In this document: piece by piece, positions 1-5,622 of the stretch | Position numbering within the stretch: the first letter of the stretch is position 1 | Layout: each line of letters begins with the position of its first letter | Source: JANNAV01 sp031384695 | GTDB lineage: Bacteria; Pseudomonadota; Alphaproteobacteria; Rhodobacterales; Rhodobacteraceae | Length of the DNA: 8,566 bases | Assembly (NCBI GenBank): GCA_031384695.1 | Contig: JANNAV010000367.1 | Span: 1-8,566, forward strand | Reading direction: 5' to 3' | The notes under the pieces: model-generated | What the model saw: the letters and a program-made list of their open reading frames with translations, nothing else | Databases searched by the model: none | Told to the model about the DNA's origin: nothing | Program-made: the position numbers and the translations under genes

Positions 1-47
1 CTTACAGGGAACTGGCAGGTGATGAAAGAGTGTCGGATGCGGTTAAA

Positions 48-155
48 GCGGTTTGCCCTAAATCTGAATCAGATTTAAGGCAAACCAGGACCGGTGAGAA
101 GCTGGGAATATTGTGATTTGCATTTGATCTGGTAAACCAGAACAAATGCAAATCG
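48..155. repeat. Palindromic repeat unit A (diverged BIME/REP-like)
   Basis: The unit holds two imperfect palindromes joined by a linker. The first (50-86) has GGTTTGCC/GGCAAACC arms around an inner ATCTGAATCAGAT core. The second (115-154) has GATTTGCATTT/AAATGCAAATC arms and an inner perfect hairpin, CTGGT-AA-ACCAG (129-140). The linker carries AGCTGGGAATATT, which matches the AGCTTGGGAATGTT of the copy at 1720-1829, so this is a diverged unit of the same family. It lies head to head with unit B, four bases away. Together the units form a compound inverted element of about 220 bases. No coding function is supported. The call as an intergenic mosaic repeat is inference from structure and recurrence within the window. 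Confidence 0.65.
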
Positions 156-159
156 CTTT

Positions 160-271
160 AGCGTGTTGCGGACAACCGGGTGAACCCGATTGTCCGCAAC
201 ACGCAACATTCCCAAGCTGATCTTGTCTTGGATTTCCTTCAATCTGAATCAGATTGCAGGAAATCCGCTCT
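160..271 (-). repeat. Palindromic repeat unit B, copy 1 of a dispersed element
   Basis: The unit has two strong palindromes. The GC-rich one (161-204) has GCGTGTTGCGGACAA/TTGTCCGCAACACGC arms. The second (230-266) has GGATTTCC/GGAAATCC arms around ATCTGAATCAGAT. The linker between them reads AACATTCCCAAGCTGATC. The reverse complement of the whole block recurs at 1720-1829 with about 100 of 110 positions identical by hand count. The minus strand is assigned only to show that it is inverted relative to that copy. It sits upstream of the FemAB-like gene. Transcribed, both palindromes would form stable stem-loops, so it could affect RNA processing or termination. That role is inference. Confidence 0.8.
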
Positions 272-400
272 GAATTGGGAGAAAGCCCTTGAGCAGGTAG
301 CAATCTTGTGCAAATTCCGGCACAGGGCACCCCATTTGGGGAGTATCGGCTTGCAACACTGTGCCAGTATCTCTATTTTTTAATATAGTGTCAGTTACTT

Positions 401-406
401 GGAAAG
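401..406 (+). promoter_or_regulatory. Ribosome binding site for the FemAB-like gene
   Basis: GGAAAG lies 10 bases ahead of ATG 417. The longer reading frame could begin at TTG 399, but that codon has no purine-rich site before it, and this probable ribosome binding site lies within its first codons. The site therefore favours ATG 417. The preceding stretch (about 369-390) is AT-rich and may hold the promoter, but no convincing -35/-10 pair with normal spacing was found. Confidence 0.5.
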
Positions 407-416
407 TTTTTCTCTA

Positions 417-1520
417 ATGGCCCCGGCATCCCTTCATGTTGAAAGCCACACCACTCTTGACCCCTTGGTCAGGTCGGAATGGCAGGCATTTTTGGCCACT
501 GCGCGGCATCAGCACCCGCGGCAAGACCCCCGGTTCGGGGCGGCGGAGCAAGCTGACGGGCGGTCTGTCGTCTATGTGACCGGACGCGACAGTGCCCGAA
601 CCTTGCAGGCCATCGGTCTGTTCTCGCTCAAACGCTATCCGTTGGTGCCCGGGGCATTCATCTATGCCTCCTGCCTCAGTGGTCCGGTATGCGACAATGC
701 CGAAATGCTCGTCGGTTTCCTCGAAGGCGTCCGGCACATCCCCGCCTTCGCACGGGTCGGTCGCCTGCGCGCCACGCCGTTCTGGACCGATGCAGACGCC
801 GACACATTGGGGCAGGTCTTCACCGCGCATGGCTGGGTCATCGACGATGCCGAGCCGGTACGGCAGACCGGCTGGGTCGATCTGACACCCTCCGCAGAGG
901 ATATATTCGCGGCCTTTTCGAAAAGCGCGCGCCGCGAGTTGCGCCGTGCGGAGCGGCAAGGCATCACCGTGCGCCCCCTCACCCAGATCGCGGAAGCGGC
1001 CGAATTTCTGGCCAGCCTCAATCGCCTGCGCACCGGACGCGGGCTTTCACCCATTGCGGAACCCGGATTTATCACCGCCTTTCAATCGGTTCATGCGGCG
1101 GGGGATACGGGTGTGATCCTGGGAGCCTTTCACAGAGGTCGCCTGGTGTCCGGTTTGCAACTTTATCGGAGCAGGGATGTGGCACACGGGCGCCATTTCA
1201 CTCTTGAACCGGAGTTGCTGCACGGCCTGTCGAACCTTCGGATCTCGCCGCTCGTCTGGTACGCGGCGATGATCTGGGCGCGGGAAAGAGGCTGCGCGAC
1301 ACTCGATGTCGAGGGCTGGAGGGCAGCCGTGCAAGAAACCGATTACAGCTACGGGATCCACAAGTACAAGGGCGAGTTTGCGCCGGTTCCAGTGCGCCGG
1401 ATCGCCGAGCATGGGCAGACGGTGAACCGGCTTGTAGACATGCTCACCGAAGCCGGGCGCCGCCTGCGCAAGCCGCTGCGAACAGTTGTCCAGCGTCTGC
1501 GCGGAAAGACAACAGTGTGA
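417..1520 (+). CDS. FemAB-like GNAT-fold acyltransferase (EPS-associated)
   Basis: This 367-residue protein resembles the FemAB/BioF2-like branch of the acyltransferase superfamily (Pfam Acetyltransf_6 type). Members move an aminoacyl or acyl group onto an amine. Seen here are the N-terminal half of a double-GNAT layout, then a basic helix KSARRELRRAERQGI at about residues 168-182, characteristic of FemAB relatives. A C-terminal half with substrate-pocket-like segments follows (LYRSRDVAHGRHFTL, then DVEGW and a YKGEFAP-type segment). FemAB-related proteins are known companions of EPS/exosortase loci, so cytoplasmic modification of a glycan precursor is plausible; donor and acceptor are unknown. 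ATG 417 is preferred over in-frame TTG 399 because GGAAAG sits upstream of it. The gene is separated from the next by 328 bases and flanked by inverted repeats, so it is probably its own transcription unit. The family is fairly sure; the exact substrate is not. Confidence 0.85.
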   Translation: MAPASLHVESHTTLDPLVRSEWQAFLATARHQHPRQDPRFGAAEQADGRSVVYVTGRDSARTLQAIGLFSLKRYPLVPGAFIYASCLSGPVCDNAEMLVGFLEGVRHIPAFARVGRLRATPFWTDADADTLGQVFTAHGWVIDDAEPVRQTGWVDLTPSAEDIFAAFSKSARRELRRAERQGITVRPLTQIAEAAEFLASLNRLRTGRGLSPIAEPGFITAFQSVHAAGDTGVILGAFHRGRLVSGLQLYRSRDVAHGRHFTLEPELLHGLSNLRISPLVWYAAMIWARERGCATLDVEGWRAAVQETDYSYGIHKYKGEFAPVPVRRIAEHGQTVNRLVDMLTEAGRRLRKPLRTVVQRLRGKTTV

Positions 1521-1719
1521 TTTTCCCACCCGATCCGCACAGGGCCAAATCGCTGGCGCTCTCCGTATTTTTTGCTGATATGGACGCGAAAAACGGCTGT
1601 AAGCCCGAATTCGCGCCCCGGCGGAGGTTTCGCCGCGCCGCGCCGCACCATCGACAGAATTGGCGGACCGACCGCGGCAACACTGCAAAGCGAAACCTTC
1701 GCAAAGTCCTTTATGGCTT
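1521..1719. other. Intergenic spacer, no gene seen
   Basis: This is the first part of the 328-base gap between the FemAB-like and GNAT-like genes; the rest holds the repeat at 1720-1829. No supported coding sequence was found. A bulged inverted repeat (CCGTATTTTT near 1560 against AAAAACGG near 1590) could be a weak terminator for the upstream gene, but it lacks a clean stem and a T-run. A short GCGAAACCTTCGC hairpin is present near 1690-1702. Nothing else stands out. Confidence 0.4.
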
Positions 1720-1829
1720 AGAGCGGATTTCCTTCCATCTGATCCAGATTGAAGGAAATCCAAGACAGGATCAGCTTGGGAATGTTGCGTGTTGCGGACA
1801 ATCGGGTGAACCCGACTGCCCGCAACAGG
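1720..1829 (+). repeat. Palindromic repeat, copy 2 (inverted relative to 160-271)
   Basis: This is the reverse complement of the block at 160-271, with about ten mismatches over 110 bases by hand count. It begins AGAGCGGATTTCC. Its first palindrome is at about 1724-1760, the linker carries AGCTTGGGAATGTTGCG, and the GC-rich palindrome (GTTGCGGACAATCGGG/CCCGACTGCCCGCAAC) is at about 1790-1826. The copy ends about 20 bases before the start of the GNAT-like gene, so any stem-loop would lie in its 5' leader. Several mismatches fall in the arms and inner stem of the GC palindrome (for example GGTTGT against GACTGC), which weakens pairing here relative to copy 1. The two copies bracket the FemAB-like gene in opposite orientations. 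Confidence 0.8.
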
Positions 1830-1848
1830 CTCTGAAAGGCAGGAACCG

Positions 1849-2511
1849 ATGAGAAATGCCCTGTCAGGTCAAAAAGCTGGTCTGCTGCGCGGCGCGGCGC
1901 GGCGGGGGCCGGAGGCGTTCTTTCGCCAGACATGGCTTGCCGTGGCGGACAGCATCCTGCGGCAAAAACATCTGGTTTTCCGGCTTGCCTCCACCAAACT
2001 GCTGCACCAGGAATTCCATCCGCCTGAAGGCTGGGATTTCGCCGAATTCCACGCGTGGGAGGCCTTGCCTCAGGCGTGGCGCCTGCAGTTGTCCGATCTG
2101 GAGCCGGGGAAGACATACTGGGGCTCTGCGGCGTGGTTTGATCGGGGCTGGTCGCTTTGGGCGGCGTCATCCGATGGCCGGTTGGGGGCGGTGAGCTGGT
2201 GGCGCAATGCCGGGCAGAGCAGAGAATTCTTCTGCAGGGTCCCCGAGGATCACGGGCTTCTCTGGCAGTCGGCTGTGATGCCCGCATTCCTGGGGAGTGG
2301 CCTGCATGTGGCTCTGTTGATATCTGTGATGCGACAACAGGCACGCCGGGGCGTCAATGGCTTTTTCATCAACTGCCGCGAGTACAATACGCCTTCGTGT
2401 TGCAACATTCTGCGCATGGGCTTCGAACTCATCGGATACGTGACGATCAGCAAGATCAGCGGCCGCAGGACGCGGTATGGCTTGCCTCTGCACACGGGCA
2501 ACGGGCCATGA
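1849..2511 (+). CDS. GNAT-like N-acetyltransferase, glycan locus
   Basis: This 220-residue soluble protein is probably an acetyl-CoA-dependent N-acyltransferase. The C-terminal part carries a GNAT-like acyl-CoA segment (FLGSGLHVALLISVMRQQA, about residues 146-165). It is followed by a NTPSCCNILRMGFELIG segment (about residues 179-195) that resembles the closing N..S...Y.k.GF region of GNAT enzymes. The N-terminal half is Trp-rich and not recognised. The start is supported by AAAGGCAGGA just ahead of ATG 1849. Its stop overlaps the aminotransferase start (ATGA, 2508-2511), so the two are likely translationally coupled. GNAT plus DegT-aminotransferase pairs such as WecD/WecE acetylate freshly made amino sugars. 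By analogy this enzyme may act on the product of the next gene, but that is inference. The GNAT fold is likely; the substrate is unknown. Confidence 0.75.
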   Translation: MRNALSGQKAGLLRGAARRGPEAFFRQTWLAVADSILRQKHLVFRLASTKLLHQEFHPPEGWDFAEFHAWEALPQAWRLQLSDLEPGKTYWGSAAWFDRGWSLWAASSDGRLGAVSWWRNAGQSREFFCRVPEDHGLLWQSAVMPAFLGSGLHVALLISVMRQQARRGVNGFFINCREYNTPSCCNILRMGFELIGYVTISKISGRRTRYGLPLHTGNGP

Positions 2512-3671
2512 CCACCCGAAAGCTGAACTGCAAAGATCCTGCAATGCGGTTGGGTCTGCAATTGTTTCGGCAAGGATCAGATGTCCTTGAAGGCCTTTTT
2601 GCAGGGCGCAGGGTGGCCTATGCCTTCCAGACCCGCGTTGCGATCCGCAGGGCATGCGACATCCTTGGCCTGAAGCCGGGGGATGAGGTGCTGGCCCCCG
2701 GCTACAACTGTGGATCCGAGCTTGATCCGCTGCGGGATGCAGGGGTCACGATCCGGCTGTTTGGTGTCACGCAAAGTGCCGAGATCGATCCTGACACCGT
2801 CGCCCGCATGATCGGCCCGAAAACCCGGGCCATCTATCTGACGCATTACTTCGGCTTTGTGCAGCCGCAAGCCGCCGCCATCAGGGCGATCTGCGATGCA
2901 CATGGCCTCCGGCTGATCGAAGACTGCGCGCTCAGCCTTCTCAGCGGGCCACGCCCTGCGGCTGGGCGTCTGGGCGATGTCTCTGTCTTCTGCTTCTACA
3001 AGTTCTTCGCGGTCCTGGGGGGGGGGGCGCTTGTCGTCAATGCCGCGGATCTGCCGCATCCGGTTGCCTTGCCACGCCCGGCCCCGACAGCACAGGTGAG
3101 CAAGCAACTCTTGCGCGCGGGTCTTGCAAGATTGCTTGGGCAGGATGGGGTGCAGGATCTGAAGCGCCTGACCGGCAGGGCCAAAGCCCGGCCGGAGATC
3201 GAAGAGGAAGGCCAATTGCATCCCGATATGCCGGGGCACTACTATTTCGCGCCAGACCTTACCAACCGCCGCATCTCTGGTTTTACCACAAGGGCGCTGC
3301 GCTCGGTCAACGTTGCCAAAGCCATCGCTGATCGGCGGCACAATTATCTGCGGATGCTTGAACGTCTGGACCGCAGCGCGGGGCTCCAACCGCTGTTTCC
3401 CGTGATGCACGCCGATGCGGTGCCGCTTTCGATGCCGATCCGGGTCAGACAGGATCAGCGGAACGCGCTGGTCCGCAACCTGAAAGCAGCCGGAATCCCG
3501 GCCACGGCCTGGTGGTCTGGTTACAACCGGTTTCTCGATTTCACCGCAGTCCCGGATGCCTGCGCCTTAAAGAACAGCGTCCTTTCCCTGCCAATGCATC
3601 AGTATCTCGACATATCGGCGATCGACCATATCACGGATCGTGTGAATGCACTGGCACGACAGAAGGCGTGA
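2508..3671 (+). CDS. DegT/DnrJ/EryC1/StrS-family PLP aminotransferase
   Basis: This 387-residue protein fits the sugar-aminotransferase family, which uses PLP and usually glutamate to aminate keto-sugar nucleotides. It shows the GLKPGDEVLAPGYNCGSE segment typical of the family (about residues 53-70) and THYFG near residue 113. IEDCA carries D139, expected to contact the PLP pyridine nitrogen. Probable Schiff-base lysine K165 lies in FCFYKFFAVLGGGAL. The spacing from the preceding GD to the lysine is about two residues shorter than in the common FSFxxxKNL form, so this is a divergent branch. ATG 2508 is chosen because it overlaps the upstream stop (ATGA); the same frame is open back to 2157 but that part shadows the GNAT gene. 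A run of 11 G (3017-3027) encodes the glycines just after the lysine and is in frame here. The aminotransferase fold is secure; the substrate, and whether it acts on a sugar, are not. Confidence 0.88.
   Translation: MTTRKLNCKDPAMRLGLQLFRQGSDVLEGLFAGRRVAYAFQTRVAIRRACDILGLKPGDEVLAPGYNCGSELDPLRDAGVTIRLFGVTQSAEIDPDTVARMIGPKTRAIYLTHYFGFVQPQAAAIRAICDAHGLRLIEDCALSLLSGPRPAAGRLGDVSVFCFYKFFAVLGGGALVVNAADLPHPVALPRPAPTAQVSKQLLRAGLARLLGQDGVQDLKRLTGRAKARPEIEEEGQLHPDMPGHYYFAPDLTNRRISGFTTRALRSVNVAKAIADRRHNYLRMLERLDRSAGLQPLFPVMHADAVPLSMPIRVRQDQRNALVRNLKAAGIPATAWWSGYNRFLDFTAVPDACALKNSVLSLPMHQYLDISAIDHITDRVNALARQKA
3017..3027 (+). repeat. Homopolymer tract of 11 G inside the aminotransferase
   Basis: Eleven consecutive G encode three glycines and start the following alanine codon of LGGGAL, about six residues after the probable catalytic lysine. 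The frame shown is the functional one. A gain or loss of one base would truncate the enzyme. Such tracts are prone to slippage in cells and to errors in sequencing. Confidence 0.95.
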
Positions 3672-3751
3672 TCCGCGCGCATGAATCGGTTTCCCCTGTT
3701 GTGCTGTTATTGTACCGGTTTAGGTTCCAGATCTGTTTGTTGATGTAGACG

Positions 3752-3760
3752 CCCCCCCCC
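3752..3760 (+). repeat. Homopolymer tract of 9 C in an intergenic leader
   Basis: Nine consecutive C lie in the 143-base gap between the aminotransferase and the deacetylase, 54 bases ahead of ATG 3815. If a promoter lies just upstream, length changes would alter the deacetylase leader. No clear promoter was recognised on either side. Confidence 0.9.
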
Positions 3761-3814
3761 GTCGGCCACGATATGCCAGGGTGGTCCAAGGCAACCGAGA
3801 GGCGCTGCTGCTGA

Positions 3815-4561
3815 ATGACGTTCTTAATCCTCGCATTTGCGGCTCTCGCGGCGCTGTTTTTCTGGTTCGCCCTGCCGCATCTGCTGCGCCGATGGCAAGA
3901 GCGGCGGCTGGCTGTTTTATGTGCGGCCAGACGCGTGATCGTGCTGAGCTATGATGATGGCCCCGGTGGCGCCCTTACGCCGCGGCTTGCGGAGCTTTTG
4001 CAGCACCGGGGTGTAACCGCAACCTTCTTCGTGATTGGCCAAAGGGCGCGTCAGCACCCGGACCTGCTGGCGCGGCTGCGCCATGACGGCCATGAAATCG
4101 GCAATCATACCCAATTGCATGGCAATGCCTGGAAGCTGGCGCCATGGGCGGCACTGCGCGACATCCGGTCCGGCCAGACCACCCTGCTTGAGCTTGGCGT
4201 GCGGCCGGCGCTGTTCCGGCCGCCGTTTGGCAAGGCCACCCTTGCCACGCTTTTGCTGGGGATCGCGGCGAAACTGCGCTTTGCCTATTGGACGGTGGAT
4301 ACGCGCGACAGTTGGGAACAGCCACGGTCGGCAGAAGCGGTGATCGCCATGATCCGGCAGCAGGGCGGCGGCGTCGTTCTGATGCATGATTGCGATGCCC
4401 CGCCCCGGTCTTTGCGCCCCCACAGCCATCCGGACCACATACTTGCACTTACCGGGGCAATCATTGATCTTGCAACGCAAGAAGGGTTTTCCATTGCGCG
4501 TTTTGGTGATCTGCATCGATCACCTGAAGATGATAGCAAACCGGGACGGATGAATGGCTAG
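3815..4561 (+). CDS. Polysaccharide deacetylase (CE4/NodB domain), membrane-anchored
   Basis: This 248-residue protein hydrolyses N- or O-acetyl groups from a polysaccharide, metal-dependently by family knowledge. Residues 2-20 are hydrophobic and lack a clear cleavage site, so they probably form a single N-terminal anchor with the catalytic domain outside the cytoplasm. All five NodB motifs are visible: SYDDGP (D47, D48), GNHTQLH (H98, H102), FRPPFG (R135-G139), WTVDTRDSW (D162, D165) and VVLMHD (H191). SY replaces the usual TF of motif 1, but both aspartates remain, so activity is expected. The ribosome binding site GAGAGG (3797-3802) is 12 bases from ATG 3815, rather far. The 3' end overlaps the Alg14-like gene by eight bases. 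Context suggests it deacetylates the EPS or a lipid-linked intermediate of the same locus. Confidence 0.92.
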   Translation: MTFLILAFAALAALFFWFALPHLLRRWQERRLAVLCAARRVIVLSYDDGPGGALTPRLAELLQHRGVTATFFVIGQRARQHPDLLARLRHDGHEIGNHTQLHGNAWKLAPWAALRDIRSGQTTLLELGVRPALFRPPFGKATLATLLLGIAAKLRFAYWTVDTRDSWEQPRSAEAVIAMIRQQGGGVVLMHDCDAPPRSLRPHSHPDHILALTGAIIDLATQEGFSIARFGDLHRSPEDDSKPGRMNG

Positions 4562-5036
4562 GGCGGTGCGAATTCTGGCGGTTGCCTCGGCCGGAGGTCA
4601 TTGGGTGCAGCTTATGCGTCTGCGCCCGGCGTGGAAGGGGCTGGAGGTCATCTATGTGACGACAGACCCGGACGTGGCGCCAATTCTGCGGGCCGAAGCC
4701 CGGCTGGCGGGGGAAGCCGAACCCCGCCTGCGCGTGATCGAAGAGGGCAACCGCTGGCAGAAGCGCAAACTTGTGAAGCAGTTGTTGCAACTGTTCGTCA
4801 TCATGCTGTGGCTGCGCCCGGATGCCGTGATCACGACCGGGGCCGCACCGGGATATTTTGCGCTGCGCCTCGGCAGGATGTTCGGGGCGCGCACGGTGTG
4901 GATCGACAGCATTGCCAATGCCGAAGAATTGTCGCTCTCCGGGCAGAAGGTTGGCAAATATGCGGATCTGTGGCTGACGCAATGGCCGCAGCTGGCAAAA
5001 CCGGGGGGGCCGCAATTTCTCGGTGCCGTGCTGTGA
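4554..5036 (+). CDS. Alg14/PssD-like glycosyltransferase subunit
   Basis: This 160-residue protein resembles the Alg14/PssD family, the membrane-associated half of split GT-B glycosyltransferases. It recruits the catalytic Alg13/PssE half and contributes acceptor binding. Seen are the N-terminal strand-loop VASAGGHWVQL (residues 10-20) and a hydrophobic helix near residues 78-88 that could dip into the membrane. The TTGAAPGYFAL loop (about 93-103) and WIDSIANAEELSLSG are also typical of the family. A separate N-terminal membrane helix, as in yeast Alg14, is absent, which is usual for bacterial members. ATG 4554 overlaps the deacetylase stop by eight bases, and its own stop overlaps the next start (GTGA). 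All three genes are therefore likely co-translated. A G7 run lies at 5003-5009. The donor is probably a UDP-sugar, not determinable here. Confidence 0.9.
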   Translation: MARAVRILAVASAGGHWVQLMRLRPAWKGLEVIYVTTDPDVAPILRAEARLAGEAEPRLRVIEEGNRWQKRKLVKQLLQLFVIMLWLRPDAVITTGAAPGYFALRLGRMFGARTVWIDSIANAEELSLSGQKVGKYADLWLTQWPQLAKPGGPQFLGAVL

Positions 5037-5548
5037 TATTCCTGACAATCGGAACCCATGAGCCGTTTGACCGACTGATCCGCGCGGTCGATGACTGGTA
5101 CGGCCGCCGCCAAGGCAGCCCTGCGCTGTTTGGCCAGATCACCGAGCCGCGCGCCGATGCCTATCGGCCGCAGCATTTTGAATGGGTATCGCGGCTGACA
5201 CCCGCCGAATATTCGGCGCGGATGGAGCGGTCTTCGCTCATTGTGTCGCATGCCGGCATGGGGTCGATCATCACCGCCCTGCATGGTGGCAAGCCGATCG
5301 TGGTGATGCCACGCCGGGGCCATTTGCGCGAGACCCGCAATGATCACCAATACACCACGGTGAAGATGCTGGGCGGCAGGCCGGGGATCTATGTGGCGGA
5401 AGACGAAACCTGTCTGGCCGCCGTGATGGATCGGGCCATCGCGGATATCGGCACGACCTCTGCCCCGCGCATCGCCGCATTCGCGGAGGATAAATTCACC
5501 GAGCCGCTCAGAGCATTCCTGATTGGACAAAATAGCAACACGCCCTAG
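5033..5548 (+). CDS. Alg13/PssE-like glycosyltransferase catalytic subunit
   Basis: This 171-residue protein is the C-terminal half of a split GT-B enzyme (GT28 C-terminal/Alg13 type), which binds the UDP-sugar donor and works with the Alg14-like partner encoded just before it. It starts IFLTIGTHEPFDRL, the family's N-terminal strand and loop. It carries SHAGMGSI (about residues 72-79), the glycine-rich donor-site loop, and VMPRRGHLRETRNDHQ, a strong family signature. GTG 5033 is chosen because it overlaps the upstream stop as GTGA and gives the right family N-terminus. The same frame is open back to 4601, but that part only shadows the Alg14-like gene. In Rhizobium, PssD/PssE add glucuronic acid during EPS assembly. 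Here the neighbouring uronic-acid dehydrogenase makes a uronate donor plausible, by inference. Confidence 0.92.
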   Translation: MIFLTIGTHEPFDRLIRAVDDWYGRRQGSPALFGQITEPRADAYRPQHFEWVSRLTPAEYSARMERSSLIVSHAGMGSIITALHGGKPIVVMPRRGHLRETRNDHQYTTVKMLGGRPGIYVAEDETCLAAVMDRAIADIGTTSAPRIAAFAEDKFTEPLRAFLIGQNSNTP

Positions 5549-5611
5549 CAAAGAAGGGCCATATGATTGCCTTAAAAAGCTTCTTTGAATAGGTGGTTCC
5601 AGGTATTGAGC

Positions 5612-5616
5612 AGGAG
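5612..5616 (+). promoter_or_regulatory. Ribosome binding site deciding the TTG start of the dehydrogenase
   Basis: AGGAG lies six bases before TTG 5623. The longer frame could begin at GTG 5593, but nothing resembling a binding site precedes that codon, and this motif would then be inside the coding region. TTG 5623 is the better supported start. Confidence 0.6.
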
Positions 5617-5622
5617 TCTGCA

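Noticed and set aside
48..271. CRISPR-like array
   Set aside because: The units are palindromic and inverted, not direct repeats with regular unique spacers, and no cas gene is present.
180..383. Short + strand open frame across the repeat region
   Set aside because: It is made mostly of repeat sequence and has no ribosome binding site. The related peptide at 1517-1852 comes only from the repeat copy, so shared residues reflect the DNA repeat.
1517..1852. 111-codon open frame between the FemAB-like and GNAT-like genes
   Set aside because: It runs through spacer and repeat copy 2. The similarity to a minus-strand frame at 58-330 is explained by the inverted DNA repeat, and no start signal is present.
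2157..2507. N-terminal extension of the aminotransferase frame
   Set aside because: It overlaps the GNAT-like gene in another frame, has no family similarity, and the ATGA overlap at 2508 gives a natural start.
3512..3748. 78-codon + strand frame over the aminotransferase end and the gap
   Set aside because: Most of it overlaps the conserved aminotransferase in another frame, and it lacks a start signal.
4601..5032. N-terminal extension of the Alg13-like frame
   Set aside because: The translated part is low-complexity shadow of the Alg14-like gene. Family homology begins exactly at GTG 5033.
5550..5586. AAAGAAG/CTTCTTT inverted repeat between the Alg13-like and dehydrogenase genes
   Set aside because: The seven-base arms with a loop of more than 20 bases are too weak for a terminator, and the genes are probably co-transcribed.
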